From: an uncultured Alphaproteobacteria bacterium
GTDB taxonomy: Bacteria; Pseudomonadota; Alphaproteobacteria; Rs-D84
Length of the DNA stretch: 64,000 nucleotides
Assembly (NCBI GenBank): GCA_949082785.1
Contig: CARVLU010000005.1
Span: 1-64,000 of the forward strand
Direction of reading: 5' to 3'
The translations under genes and the position numbers were made by a program. Shown here piece after piece: positions 47,056 through 56,325 of the stretch (the stretch's first letter is position 1; every line of letters starts with the position of its first letter). A model generated the notes under the pieces. The model had not been told where the DNA came from. It searched no databases and saw only the letters and a program-made list of their open reading frames with translations.

Positions 47056-48030
47056 TTAAGCGTACTGGGCGTCGTCCAAAATAGCCTTTAATTCCTGCAT
47101 GTCATCGGGCATACGGGATTTAAAACGCATGGGCGCGCCGGTGGTCGGATGGTTGAATTCCAAAACTTCGGCATGCAACATCTGGCCGTCATGTGTTTTC
47201 AAAAATTCCAGCAATTCCGGATTGCGCACCGAACCCAATCGCGCCGCCCCCCGGCCATAGACCGGGTCGCACAGCACCGGGAACCCATGGACCGACAAAT
47301 GAACGCGAATCTGGTGCGTGCGCCCCGTCAGCAACCGGCACCGCAACAACGATACCCGCGACCGGGACCAGGTGTCGGCGACGGCCACCTCTGTATGTGC
47401 CGGTTTGCCCCCGGATTTGACCATGGTCATTTTCTGGCGGTTGCGCGACGACCGGGCGATGTTGCCGGTGATATCCGCACTTTCCCAATTGGGCAATCCC
47501 CACACAAATGTCACATATTTGCGCGTCAAATCGTGGGCCGCAAATGTTTTGACCAATTCGCGATACGCCGCGTCCGATTTGGCAAAAACCATGACGCCAC
47601 TGGTATCCTTGTCCAGGCGATGCACAACCCCCGGGCGCGTTTCCCCGCCCAGCGCCGACAAATGCGTGTGCGCCAAAATATTTTGCACCAACGTGCCCGT
47701 GTGATTGCCCGCCGACGGGTACATCACGACACCGCGCGGTTTGTTGATGACGATGATGTCATCATCTTCGTATAAAATATCCAATTCGAAATCGGGCGCG
47801 GGGGCGGCCACGGCGCATGACACGGCCGGCGCCGGAATTTCCACGCGGTACGCGTCGCCCGCGCGAACGCGTTCGGACATCTTGGCCGCGGCGCCATCGG
47901 TGCGCGCAACCGTGAATTTTTGAATTTCACTGCGTGAATATTCGGGCATCTGGGCCGACAAAAATTTGTCCAGACGCACGCCTGCATCATCATCGTTTGC
48001 CGTGAAAATCCGTTCTTGTATTTCTGACAT
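47056..48030 (-). CDS. RluC/RluD-type pseudouridine synthase
   Basis: 324 residues. Makes pseudouridine in 23S rRNA (or tRNA). An N-terminal S4 domain (RLDKFLSAQMPEYSRSEIQK) is followed by the catalytic domain with HRLDKDTSGVMVFAKSDAAY, containing the invariant Asp, and GRTHQIRVHLSVHGFPVLCD. The order S4 plus RluA-type domain and the size fit RluD or RluC; which of the two cannot be told from sequence alone. Its ATG overlaps the stop of the upstream exported protein (TAATG). Confidence 0.92.
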   Translation of the reverse strand: MSEIQERIFTANDDDAGVRLDKFLSAQMPEYSRSEIQKFTVARTDGAAAKMSERVRAGDAYRVEIPAPAVSCAVAAPAPDFELDILYEDDDIIVINKPRGVVMYPSAGNHTGTLVQNILAHTHLSALGGETRPGVVHRLDKDTSGVMVFAKSDAAYRELVKTFAAHDLTRKYVTFVWGLPNWESADITGNIARSSRNRQKMTMVKSGGKPAHTEVAVADTWSRSRVSLLRCRLLTGRTHQIRVHLSVHGFPVLCDPVYGRGAARLGSVRNPELLEFLKTHDGQMLHAEVLEFNHPTTGAPMRFKSRMPDDMQELKAILDDAQYA

Positions 48031-48521
48031 TATTTAAAATCATCCCAATTTTTGCCACGTACGCATTTGGCCATATCGACCGTAAATTCCCGGTCGCCCG
48101 CAACCGGACATTCCAAAATGCCCGTGGTGGTTGTCTGGATGGCATCTTTCTTGGCGTGGCGCCATGCAAAATAAACCGTTTTGGGGGCATGCACGCACAC
48201 CAGGCGCAGCCGGCCGTCCACCTGGCCGCGGGGCGAAATCCAGACGCGAACGCTGTCCGCTTCGCCGTAACAGGGAAAACTGTCCAAAAAGAACAGAACC
48301 AATCCCTGGGGGCCGATTAATTTTTTATCGGGGGAAAAGTTGCCTTCGTATTGGGCCCAGGGCAAACCGGTGACGGCCGACCAATCGGTGCTGGTGGAAA
48401 AAATGCTGACCCGCGTCGGGGTCGGCGTGGGTTTATCACCAGGCTTGTCCGCATCGGCCGCAATTGCCGCCCCGCAGAACATCATTGCCATCAATCCCAA
48501 AATCATGCGTCGCATTTTCAT
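48030..48521 (-). CDS. small exported protein of unknown function
   Basis: 163 residues, family not recognised. Signal peptide MKMRRMILGLMAMMFCGAAI ending AAADA. A short Lys/Pro/Thr linker (DKPGDKPTPTPTRV) is followed by a compact beta-rich domain with four cysteines (SFPCYGEADSVRVWISPRG, VDGRLRLVCVHAPK, ILECPVAGDREFTVDMAKCV), probably two disulfides. It lies 9 bases downstream of the zinc-ribbon protein gene and overlaps the pseudouridine synthase start by one base, so it belongs to that operon. Confidence 0.78.
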   Translation of the reverse strand: MKMRRMILGLMAMMFCGAAIAADADKPGDKPTPTPTRVSIFSTSTDWSAVTGLPWAQYEGNFSPDKKLIGPQGLVLFFLDSFPCYGEADSVRVWISPRGQVDGRLRLVCVHAPKTVYFAWRHAKKDAIQTTTTGILECPVAGDREFTVDMAKCVRGKNWDDFK

Positions 48522-48530
48522 CCCCCCGCT

Positions 48531-49040
48531 TTATTCCGTCATGTCTTTTAATTCCAGTGTGATTTTTTTCACCCCGGCGGCCGGCGCCGACAGCGTGTGT
48601 GAAAACTGCGCCACGCCCCCCGCATCCAACAGCGTTGCCGACGGCATAAATTTCTGGCGGGCGACAACATTGTCATTGGCATCGCGCGACACGACAATCA
48701 AATCCGGCACGCCCCAGATTTCATCCGACAGATTCCGGACAATGCCACTGACGACCAGATGGCCCACCCCCGCGGCATCAACCACCGTGCGGATATCGGT
48801 AACCTGTGCGACCAGTGGTTGCTGGGCGCGGGCGGCCGCCTGGTGACGGGTGACCACGACCACGGCAAATATCACCGCCGACAACAACGCGCACAGCGCC
48901 GCCACAAAGACCAAAAATGTGTTTTTACGCGATGGCGCCGCCACCGTCCAGGTATGCCCGCACACCGCACACCGCACCGGCGCCGCCGGCGCGCGGTCCA
49001 GACTGTATTCCGTCTTGCAAAAATCGCACGTTATTTTCAT
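48531..49040 (-). CDS. MJ0042-type zinc-ribbon membrane protein with DUF3426 domain
   Basis: 169 residues. N-terminal zinc ribbon CDFCKTEY...CAVCGHTW (two CxxC pairs, residues 5-27) typical of MJ0042 domains at the start of alphaproteobacterial membrane proteins; one membrane segment (TFLVFVAALCALLSAVIFAV), then an extracytoplasmic beta-sandwich (VSGIVRNLSDEIWGVPDLIV) of DUF3426 type. Role unknown; in relatives it accompanies cell-envelope or division genes. It follows the last of three prepilin-like genes by 20 bases. Confidence 0.88.
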   Translation of the reverse strand: MKITCDFCKTEYSLDRAPAAPVRCAVCGHTWTVAAPSRKNTFLVFVAALCALLSAVIFAVVVVTRHQAAARAQQPLVAQVTDIRTVVDAAGVGHLVVSGIVRNLSDEIWGVPDLIVVSRDANDNVVARQKFMPSATLLDAGGVAQFSHTLSAPAAGVKKITLELKDMTE

Positions 49041-49059
49041 GATTGCTTTATACCATATA

Positions 49060-50382
49060 TTATTCCAAATTCAACTGGCGATATTTTATGCGGACGCGAC
49101 GCTGGATTTCGGAAATCGCATTCATAAAATCGGCGGCGGTGGCGTTCTTGTTCGCGACGGTCGCCCCAAACAATTCGGTCGCCGCTGTCCCCGCCACGCG
49201 TTCACGCGCCGCAATCGTGGTCGCCATCTGCCCCAGTTCCATAAATGTCACATCCCGCAAATTTGCCGCCCCGCGATATGCGTCCCAATAATAATCCGGA
49301 TTTATTGAATCTTCGATTAAATTGCGCACAAACAAACGCGGCGTTATCGACCCGGCAAAGGCCACACTGGCAAACACCGCATCAATACGACCGGCCGTCA
49401 TGTCCAAATTCTGGTTAATCTTTAAAATGGCGGGCCCCATATCAGTTCGAACCGACATCCCGCCCAGTGTTAAATTCGTGACCCACAAATCATCGGTGGT
49501 AAAACTGGAAAATTTCCCCAAATCGTTCAGGGTGAATGTATTTGCAATCTCCATCGAACGGGAATCCGATGATAACGCACCGGCGACCACCGCGGTTTGG
49601 GTTTCAAACTGGCGGTCAATTGTCGTGCGATTTTGGAATAAAACGGTGTCCGCAACGATTGTGTCGGCGGCCAAGACTTCGTCAAACTGGACCGCGGACG
49701 CGTCAAAGAATTTCGCGTTTGTGACGTCATGCCCCCCCAGATTCAGCGATGATTTCATCGTTGCATCGGCCGCATTTTCAGACGGCAACCGCCACAGATA
49801 TTTTGTATCTGCGCGCATCCGCGGGGTTAAATCGACAATACCCCCATTGGCATTAATCCCCAAATCAACCGCATCGGTGCGCCATGTACCGAACGCGCCG
49901 TATGCCCGATTATCTTCGACAAAGCCCATATTATCCCCGCCCAGGTTGATAATTTCACGCGTGCGTTTGGGCGAAATGTCGGCATCGGTAAAAACAATAA
50001 TTCCCTGTAACGTTGGCTGGGCCGAATTGGACGCGGATTTCAAGACGCGCAATTGATACCGCGCGCCCTGGCCGTCGGCCATATCCTGGGGGACGCCATA
50101 ATCGACCAAGTCCGCCAGATTTACCCGCGTGATATTTTTCCCAACCGGCGCCAGCAACGCATCCTGGTTATACATGATATAGCGTTCCAGGGACGCCTGG
50201 ATTAATTCCATCTGCTGGGTCAGGGCGATGTTTTCCGCGCGCGTGACCGCATTTTGCTGATATCTGAAAACAAATGGGATAATGACCGCGGCCAATGCAA
50301 CACTTAACATCAATTCGACCAACATCCCACCCCGCTGGGCGGCCGCATCGATTGGCTGTAAAAATTCTTTGATGTGTTTCAT
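49060..50382 (-). CDS. prepilin-like protein 3 (type IV pilin N-terminus)
   Basis: 440 residues. Near the N-terminus RGGMLVELMLSVALAAVIIP fits a class III prepilin signal: basic leader, Gly, then a hydrophobic stretch with Glu at +5 if cut between the two Gly. The long C-terminal part is beta-rich and unlike known pilins (TIDRQFETQTAVVAGALSSD; LNLGGHDVTNAKFFD), recalling PilV or shufflon-type tip adhesins or large minor pseudopilins, though no family is certain. Third of three consecutive prepilin-like genes on this strand, 6 bases after the second. Confidence 0.78.
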   Translation of the reverse strand: MKHIKEFLQPIDAAAQRGGMLVELMLSVALAAVIIPFVFRYQQNAVTRAENIALTQQMELIQASLERYIMYNQDALLAPVGKNITRVNLADLVDYGVPQDMADGQGARYQLRVLKSASNSAQPTLQGIIVFTDADISPKRTREIINLGGDNMGFVEDNRAYGAFGTWRTDAVDLGINANGGIVDLTPRMRADTKYLWRLPSENAADATMKSSLNLGGHDVTNAKFFDASAVQFDEVLAADTIVADTVLFQNRTTIDRQFETQTAVVAGALSSDSRSMEIANTFTLNDLGKFSSFTTDDLWVTNLTLGGMSVRTDMGPAILKINQNLDMTAGRIDAVFASVAFAGSITPRLFVRNLIEDSINPDYYWDAYRGAANLRDVTFMELGQMATTIAARERVAGTAATELFGATVANKNATAADFMNAISEIQRRVRIKYRQLNLE

Positions 50383-50388
50383 TGTGTA

Positions 50389-51609
50389 TTATTTCCCCGC
50401 GGGTTGGATATCTTTCCATGATGACGACATCAACGCATCGAATTCACCACGCACGGGCGCCGCCGGAATCGTGGCGCGCGACAAATTAAATTCTTTGAAC
50501 GACGGGGGCGTGGTTGACGGAAATGTCCACGAACCGATTTTCAGCGGCGGGTTCGTCGAATACAGCAATTCCCCAGACACCGTCAATCCGAAATTATCAT
50601 AAAATATCATTTCCTGGGCCGACAGAAATGGTGTGTGCACGCCGTTGACACTGATGCCGTCAAATCCGCTGATGGTGCGCAGACTGTCCGATTTCAGTAT
50701 TAAATCACGCCCCACATTAATGGAATTATTCACACTGGCGCGGTCGGTGATGATGCGCCCCGTTGTCGTGAATTTTTCCCCGTTCAGACGATCGGCGGTA
50801 ATCGTACGAAACCCGGTCACGTCGCCCGTCACGCGCATGGACCCGACCGACGTCGCATTACCGTCCATATTGGCCCCCGCGACAAAGAACACATTGCTGG
50901 CCGCCATGTCTTCGGCGGTGACAAAGACGGTGGACGCATCGACAACCTTGGCCGATTGGGCGCGCACGGTCGATATGTCATATACATTAAACTGCCCCAT
51001 GTCCAAATCGCGCATCATAACGTTCAAATCATCTTCGCCCGATGTCCCGCGGTGCAGATATTTCGATTTGTCTTCGCCGGAAAAATCACGACTGATTCTG
51101 TACACCAAATCACCGGGCTGGAAATCCGGGGCCGCCACCGCCCAAGTATCGCCGTACGCCACGCCGTCGTCGCCAACCATCGCCGCGGCCGTGCCGATTT
51201 GGCGCACAATTTTCGACGTGCGCAAATCACTGTCGCCGCCGGCAAAGCCCAAATACACATCGGTCACAGCCGCGCCCCGCACCATATATTTATCAATGAA
51301 CCCGGCCGACGCCGCATCCGATATCGCCGCCAATTCATCGGGCGCCAATTTTATCTGGGCGTAATCCGGCCAGCGGTCCTGGTTCATGCGCACGAAATTC
51401 AGCGCCGCTTCGCGGACGGCAATAATATTGCGGGCGGCCGAAATATCTTGGATGTCGTGTGTGGTGTCTGTTATCTGCTTATACACGAACGGCGCCAGAA
51501 ATGTCACCACCCCCAGGGCCAGTAACACTTCCAACATGCTGGCGCCGCGCATGTCGCGCGGATTTGCGTCGGCAAAGATGCGTGTTTTATTTACAATCAC
51601 TGCGCCCAT
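50389..51609 (-). CDS. prepilin-like protein 2 (type IV pilin N-terminus)
   Basis: 406 residues. The segment MRGASMLEVLLALGVVTFLA is a class III signal: cleavage after Gly puts Glu at +5, followed by a hydrophobic helix. The long C-terminal region has repeats of short beta strands (TSVGSMRVTGDVTGFRTITA, RASVNNSINVGRDLILKSDS) similar in style to protein 3. Its start lies inside the end of the preceding prepilin-like gene (23-base overlap), so translation is probably coupled. Function inferred: minor pilin or pseudopilin. Confidence 0.78.
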   Translation of the reverse strand: MGAVIVNKTRIFADANPRDMRGASMLEVLLALGVVTFLAPFVYKQITDTTHDIQDISAARNIIAVREAALNFVRMNQDRWPDYAQIKLAPDELAAISDAASAGFIDKYMVRGAAVTDVYLGFAGGDSDLRTSKIVRQIGTAAAMVGDDGVAYGDTWAVAAPDFQPGDLVYRISRDFSGEDKSKYLHRGTSGEDDLNVMMRDLDMGQFNVYDISTVRAQSAKVVDASTVFVTAEDMAASNVFFVAGANMDGNATSVGSMRVTGDVTGFRTITADRLNGEKFTTTGRIITDRASVNNSINVGRDLILKSDSLRTISGFDGISVNGVHTPFLSAQEMIFYDNFGLTVSGELLYSTNPPLKIGSWTFPSTTPPSFKEFNLSRATIPAAPVRGEFDALMSSSWKDIQPAGK

Positions 51610-52942
51610 CCATCATACATTTTTTGATATCAATGCGGTGTTCCAAACGTTGCCAGTAAACATATTGGCAAATCAAATACTGGGACAGCGACCGCTGATT
51701 ATACACCTTGCCCAGGGAAGCAATAATCGACCGGCAATCGACCGTGTTGGATTCCGATGCGGCCGGACGGGCCAAAATTTTGAACGCGCCGTTATCGACA
51801 CCCGAAACCAGCGCATCGGGCAATATCGACGTATCGGCCGGACGCACATCGATAATCACGCGGCCCGACGCCCCGTCCAACAACGCGTCCGATGTTTGGT
51901 CGCGCAGCGTGATGTTGGAAATGGCCAGATTGTCCACCTCTATCCCACTGCGGGCGGCATATTCCAATGTGTCGGGACTGATGTAAACATCCTGGCCGCG
52001 GGACGCGTTGATAAACGACGCAATTTCCAGCGTATCGACCGACAGATTGATTTTATCCGACACAACGTTGCCGCGCACGTTCCATTGGGGCGGGCCATAA
52101 AAACTGGTGCGGCCGGCCGTCATGGAAAAGTCATAGACAGACGCCGCCCGCGACACGAAATTACCCGTGTCACCAAACCGCGAAATGGTTTTGGCATTCA
52201 CACTGGACGCCGCCAACACCCCACGCGTCACCGTCAATGCGGCGGTGCCATCGGCACTTTGGAATGTGGTTTTGGTGGCGGATAAATTATCAATGTTGTT
52301 GCGGGATTTTCGGCCGTTTTCAACGCCCACAATGGACAACGTGTCCATCTGGCCAGATTCAAATTCCCCGTTGCGCGCAAACGCCGTGCCGATATTGTCC
52401 ATCACGAAATTGCCCATATCCAAATCGGCCAGAAATCCGTTTTCATCCAGATTGGTTTCGTCGCGACGCACAACGTCGGAAAATTCTTCGTCCAGCGGCA
52501 CGGCCAAGACAACCGCATCATCGGCGGCGTGCGCATAAAATCCCAACCGGCGTGCCATTTCCGCGCGCTGTAACCCGGACAGTTTTCCACCCGACACGAC
52601 CAGACGCGCGGTCACCAATTGCGGCGTCTTTTCAATTTCCAATGCGACATCCTGGCCCAGGGCCGTTCGCGCCACCGCCCCCAGCGGCAATCCATACGGT
52701 TCCAGCGTATCTGCAAACGCATTCCCTGCAATCACCGTCGTCCCATACGCCAACTGGCCCGCATTTTCCCGCACGAACAAACGCGCGGCGGTCTGGGCGG
52801 TTTCCAGTTGCTGGGTCACGGCAAACATTTGGGAATTTCTGTCACGGTCGGCCAATTTTTGCGCAAAAAAAGGCATAAAGGCAAATATCAACGTCACTGC
52901 CAACAAAGCCTGCAATAAAAAATTTCCGCTTTGGCGCGACAA
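51587..52942 (-). CDS. prepilin-like protein 1 with Gln instead of Glu at +5
   Basis: 451 residues. MSRQSGNFLLQALLAVTLIF fits a prepilin signal cut after Gly, but position +5 is Gln rather than the Glu needed for normal methylation and assembly. GspK-type minor pseudopilins lack this Glu, so the protein may be the tip or initiator. The C-terminal part is beta-rich and similar in style to proteins 2 and 3 (TLEIASFINASRGQDVYISP; LDGASGRVIIDVRPADTSIL). First gene of the operon; the divergent 53086 gene shares its upstream region. Confidence 0.78.
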   Translation of the reverse strand: MSRQSGNFLLQALLAVTLIFAFMPFFAQKLADRDRNSQMFAVTQQLETAQTAARLFVRENAGQLAYGTTVIAGNAFADTLEPYGLPLGAVARTALGQDVALEIEKTPQLVTARLVVSGGKLSGLQRAEMARRLGFYAHAADDAVVLAVPLDEEFSDVVRRDETNLDENGFLADLDMGNFVMDNIGTAFARNGEFESGQMDTLSIVGVENGRKSRNNIDNLSATKTTFQSADGTAALTVTRGVLAASSVNAKTISRFGDTGNFVSRAASVYDFSMTAGRTSFYGPPQWNVRGNVVSDKINLSVDTLEIASFINASRGQDVYISPDTLEYAARSGIEVDNLAISNITLRDQTSDALLDGASGRVIIDVRPADTSILPDALVSGVDNGAFKILARPAASESNTVDCRSIIASLGKVYNQRSLSQYLICQYVYWQRLEHRIDIKKCMMDGRSDCK

Positions 52943-53085
52943 AAGCCGACCCTCCTACGATGCGCAGGATAGCATTTGAAAAAAAATATTGCAAACAGTT
53001 TTCAGATGCTTTATTATCCCAACCGTTGCAGGAAAGCGGCAACAAATGCCGCGGAAAAATGTTCACTTCCAAATAAAGAAAAAAT

Positions 53086-53379
53086 ATGCAAAACAAAAAA
53101 AGCCAGTCGTCTGTGGGTCAGATGATTCAACGTTGCCACAAATGGCGCCAGAAAAGAAAACAATATATGGACCAGGCACGCCAGACGGCGGACGAAATCG
53201 AACGCGAACGCTTGATGCAAACGGCCGAACATTACGGACGCATCGTGGCCGCAGAACAGGGAAAAATCGATTCCACCCGCGACCCGCGTGACAAAACCCC
53301 GACCATCCCCGCCGACGATGCGATGACATCGGATGATGACGATGCGGGCTTTGCGGATTTTGTGTCGAATTTGAAATAA
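53086..53379 (+). CDS. DUF4167-like protein (short form)
   Basis: 97 residues. The helix pair KQYMDQARQTADEIERERLM and QTAEHYGRIVAAEQ matches the DUF4167 core (ARDAxxxGDRVxAExxxQHAEHYxRI) found almost only in alphaproteobacteria. Family members are usually 150-350 residues with an Arg/Gly-rich N-terminus and a long low-complexity tail; both are missing, leaving a short acidic end (DAMTSDDDDAGFADFVSNLK). Role unknown. It begins 143 bases from the divergent prepilin-like operon and is followed by the dnaX promoter. Confidence 0.75.
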   Translation: MQNKKSQSSVGQMIQRCHKWRQKRKQYMDQARQTADEIERERLMQTAEHYGRIVAAEQGKIDSTRDPRDKTPTIPADDAMTSDDDDAGFADFVSNLK

Positions 53380-53397
53380 AACTTATCACTTTAATTG

Positions 53398-53425
53398 TTG
53401 AAATCTGACTTGGTTTTGCTATGCT
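53398..53425 (+). promoter_or_regulatory. dnaX promoter
   Basis: TTGAAA (53398-53403), 16-base spacer, TATGCT (53420-53425), 22 bases before the ATG at 53448, with AAAGGAAG as ribosome site. Confidence 0.65.
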
Positions 53426-53447
53426 TCTGCAAAAGGAAGTTTATAGC

Positions 53448-55076
53448 ATGGATACCAGTTACACCGTTTTGGCCCGCAAATATCGCAGCCAGGATTTTCA
53501 ATCTTTAATCGGCCAGGATGTCTTGGTCAAAACACTGACGACCGCGATTAACACATCGCGTATTGCGCATGCCTATATCTTTACCGGTATCCGCGGGACG
53601 GGAAAAACCAGTACGGCCCGCATTCTGGCCAAGGCTTTGAATTGTCTGTCATCGGACCGCGCGACCGCGGCACCGTGCGGGACATGCGAAAACTGTCGCG
53701 CGATTGCCGCCGGCCAACATATCGACGTTTTGGAAATCGACGCCGCGTCACACACCGGGGTTGACAACATGCGTGATATTTTGGATGCCGCGCAATACCG
53801 CCCGACCAATGGCCGGTACAAGGTTTATATTATCGACGAAGTCCACATGTTATCGACATCGGCGTTTAACGCGTTGCTGAAAACACTGGAAGAACCGCCG
53901 GCACACGTTATCTTTATCCTGGCGACCACCGAAATCAGAAAGGTGCCCGTCACCATTTTATCCCGATGCCAACGATTTGACCTGGTGCGTGTGCCGGTCG
54001 AAACGTTAAAGAAACATTTTGCATGGATTGCGTCCCAGGAACAGGTGGAACTGTCCGACGGGGCAAATGAATTATTGGCGCGCGCGGCCGACGGTTCGGT
54101 TCGCGACGGGCTGTCCCTGTTGGACCAGGCGATTGCCCAAACCGGCGGCCACGTGGACGAAGCGGCCGTCCTGGACATGTTAAAGCGTGCAGACCGCGGC
54201 GTCGTGGTTGATTTCATGCGCACATTGCTGTCGGGTAATGTTGCGGCGGCATTGGACCGCGCGGACCAGATTTACACCAACGGTGCGGATTTGGCAATGC
54301 TGTTGACCGACATGATGGAATGGACGCACTGGGCGACGCGCATGCACCCGGCACTGCACGCGGGCGACGCGACCAATTCGCCATACACCGCGGACCAGCG
54401 CGAACAAATCCGCGACATTAATAAAAACGTCAGTTTGAACACCCTGTCCCGTATATGGCAGGTGATGGTGGCATCCGTTCCCGAAATGCAGGCGGCCGGC
54501 AATCAAAAACAATGCTTTGACATGTTGATTGTACGCTTGATGCACATTGCGGATATGCCGTCGGTCCCCGAATTGTTACGGCAACAGGCCGCCGCCCCGC
54601 GCCCCGCCAATGCGCGTGACGTCATGGCCGCCCGGAATGCGGCGCAGACCACCCCGCAAAGCGCATCCGCGCCAACCATGCCATCGGCAATGACAACCGT
54701 GGCCGCGCCCCAACCGACTGATGCGCCCGCCGCCCCCACAATCACGATTACATCGGCGACGGAATTGGCAACCGCCCTGCAATCGGCCAAGGAAATTTTG
54801 CTGTATTCATATTACAGCAGCAATATCGAAATCGCCGATTTTGCAGATGGCAAAATGGTCTATTACGATCGCAAGGGGGACGCCGATTTCCCGAAAAAGC
54901 TGGCCGTCTGGTTACAGGATAAAACGGGCCGCGCGTGGACACTGGAACGGTGCGAACAATCGCCCCACAAACAAACCGTCACCGAACAAAAGAAAGAAGA
55001 ACTGGTATCCGACCCATTGATTGCAAATGCGATGTCGCTGTTTGAAAATGCGGAAATCGTCGGCGTTTCAAAATAA
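53448..55076 (+). CDS. dnaX: DNA polymerase III gamma/tau subunit
   Basis: 542 residues. Clamp-loader ATPase. The start at 53448 gives MDTSYTVLARKYRSQDFQSL, the conserved N-terminus. Walker A is TGIRGTGKTSTARILAKALN; the zinc site has CGTCENC; Walker B and sensor follow in YIIDEVHMLSTSAFNALLKT and ILATTEIRKVPVTILSRCQR (SRC motif). Domain III runs to about 370; an Ala/Pro-rich linker (AAAPRPANARDVMAARNAAQ) leads to a short tau-like C-terminal domain. ybaB and recR, the usual downstream partners, are not adjacent. I read the gene base by base and found no GAG or CTC trinucleotide. Confidence 0.96.
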   Translation: MDTSYTVLARKYRSQDFQSLIGQDVLVKTLTTAINTSRIAHAYIFTGIRGTGKTSTARILAKALNCLSSDRATAAPCGTCENCRAIAAGQHIDVLEIDAASHTGVDNMRDILDAAQYRPTNGRYKVYIIDEVHMLSTSAFNALLKTLEEPPAHVIFILATTEIRKVPVTILSRCQRFDLVRVPVETLKKHFAWIASQEQVELSDGANELLARAADGSVRDGLSLLDQAIAQTGGHVDEAAVLDMLKRADRGVVVDFMRTLLSGNVAAALDRADQIYTNGADLAMLLTDMMEWTHWATRMHPALHAGDATNSPYTADQREQIRDINKNVSLNTLSRIWQVMVASVPEMQAAGNQKQCFDMLIVRLMHIADMPSVPELLRQQAAAPRPANARDVMAARNAAQTTPQSASAPTMPSAMTTVAAPQPTDAPAAPTITITSATELATALQSAKEILLYSYYSSNIEIADFADGKMVYYDRKGDADFPKKLAVWLQDKTGRAWTLERCEQSPHKQTVTEQKKEELVSDPLIANAMSLFENAEIVGVSK

Positions 55077-55102
55077 GAAAATACAAAGGAAAGGATTTGC
55101 CC

Positions 55103-55561
55103 ATGAACCAACAATCTGGACGTTCGTTAATAGAAGTTATCGGTATCCTGGCCATATCGGCGATGATGGCGGCCGGGGCGGTCACGATGTACGGAATGTT
55201 GCGCAATCGTCAAATCCGCACCATTGCGGTTTCCGAATTGGAACAAATTGCAAAAAACACGCGCCTGTTGATGGCGCCGCGTGGCGATTACACCGGCGTG
55301 TCCGTCGATTATCTGATAAAGGCGGGCGCCCTGGCCAATGCGAACGCGCCACTGGGGACGGACAACTGGTCCGTCACGGCCACGGCCGACGGGGCGGCAT
55401 TTTCAATCAATCTGATGGGGCTGTCGGCGGGGGAATGCAATTTCTTGGTTGCGTCCAAAACCGCATGGGCGTCCCAGATGCGCGTCAACGGATATGAAAC
55501 CACCGTCGATGATTATTGTCTGTCAACCGGTGACAACCAGGTTTCCTTTATCGTGGAATAA
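55103..55561 (+). CDS. prepilin-like protein 4 (small, type IV pilin N-terminus)
   Basis: 152 residues, start at ATG 55103 after AAAGGAAAGG. SGRSLIEVIGILAISAMMAA is a textbook class III signal: cleavage after Gly puts Arg at +1 and Glu at +5, then a hydrophobic helix. The rest is a small pilin-sized domain with a C-terminal disulfide candidate pair (SAGECNFLVASKTAW and VDDYCLSTGDNQ). Its size fits a major pilin or pseudopilin, perhaps the main subunit for the three large prepilin-like proteins 2-6 kb away. Follows dnaX by 26 bases. Confidence 0.8.
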   Translation: MNQQSGRSLIEVIGILAISAMMAAGAVTMYGMLRNRQIRTIAVSELEQIAKNTRLLMAPRGDYTGVSVDYLIKAGALANANAPLGTDNWSVTATADGAAFSINLMGLSAGECNFLVASKTAWASQMRVNGYETTVDDYCLSTGDNQVSFIVE

Positions 55562-55570
55562 CACCATTAA

Positions 55571-56245
55571 ATGATGCGGGGATTTGCGACGCTTTTGCTG
55601 ATAATGATGACGATGACGTCATGCGTCACGTATCACAGTCCCGCGCGCCAAACATGGCCGACACTGTTGCGCGGCGCGTCCATGACCGACATGACAGAAA
55701 TGTCACGCGTCGCCAAACGTCCGGTGTATCTGGGCGCGGGCGGACAACTGGTGACGGCAACCGAAAATCCGGCCGCCGATTACGGGGATAAAATTGCCAA
55801 CGAAAACGCCGCCGCGTTAAATTACATGGCCAAATTGGAATACGCACTGTACGACGCGCTGCGCATGCCGGGCATATCGGTCCAACGGGCCGGCACGGAC
55901 GTGGTGGTTATCATGGTGCGCGACGCACTGATGGAATTGGACGTGGCGGACATTTCACCCGACGGGGACCGCGCACTGAATATTATGGCCAAGATTTTGC
56001 GCCAATACGACGCGACATTTATCGAAATCGCCGGATATACCGACGCCATGCGCGACGGCGCCGCCGCGCGGTCATTGTCATTGGACATGGCGCAGCGGGT
56101 GGCCGTGTACCTGGCACAGCATAAAATCAACACCGCCCGCATGTTTATTGTCGGCCGTGGCGCAACGCGCCCCATCGCCGCCCAGGATGATATCGGCCGT
56201 CTGACCAATCGGCGGGTGGAAATTCGCCTGGCACCGGCGCGGTAA
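55571..56245 (+). CDS. OmpA-family lipoprotein
   Basis: 224 residues. Lipoprotein signal MMRGFATLLLIMMTMTSC, lipobox MTSC. Residues about 105-220 form the OmpA-like peptidoglycan-binding domain: VVVIMVRDALMELDVADISP, then IEIAGYTDAMRDGAAARSLS with the conserved Asp, and DDIGRLTNRRVEIRLAP with the Arg pair. The N-terminal part (GRANE-type region around residues 60-85) is not recognised. It is 9 bases after the prepilin-like gene and may be an anchor for the pilus-like structure or a general wall-outer membrane link. Confidence 0.9.
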   Translation: MMRGFATLLLIMMTMTSCVTYHSPARQTWPTLLRGASMTDMTEMSRVAKRPVYLGAGGQLVTATENPAADYGDKIANENAAALNYMAKLEYALYDALRMPGISVQRAGTDVVVIMVRDALMELDVADISPDGDRALNIMAKILRQYDATFIEIAGYTDAMRDGAAARSLSLDMAQRVAVYLAQHKINTARMFIVGRGATRPIAAQDDIGRLTNRRVEIRLAPAR

Positions 56246-56325
56246 CGCGCGGTCGGGATAACTTTCCCTTTTCATTTCAAATTTTTGTTGCTATACTTTT
56301 TCCAACCAGACAAAAGGAAGGACAA

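Noticed and set aside
54885..54905. Programmed frameshift site in dnaX (CCGAAAAAGC)
   Set aside because: No A AAA AAG heptamer in the right phase and no following hairpin; the single long frame explains tau.
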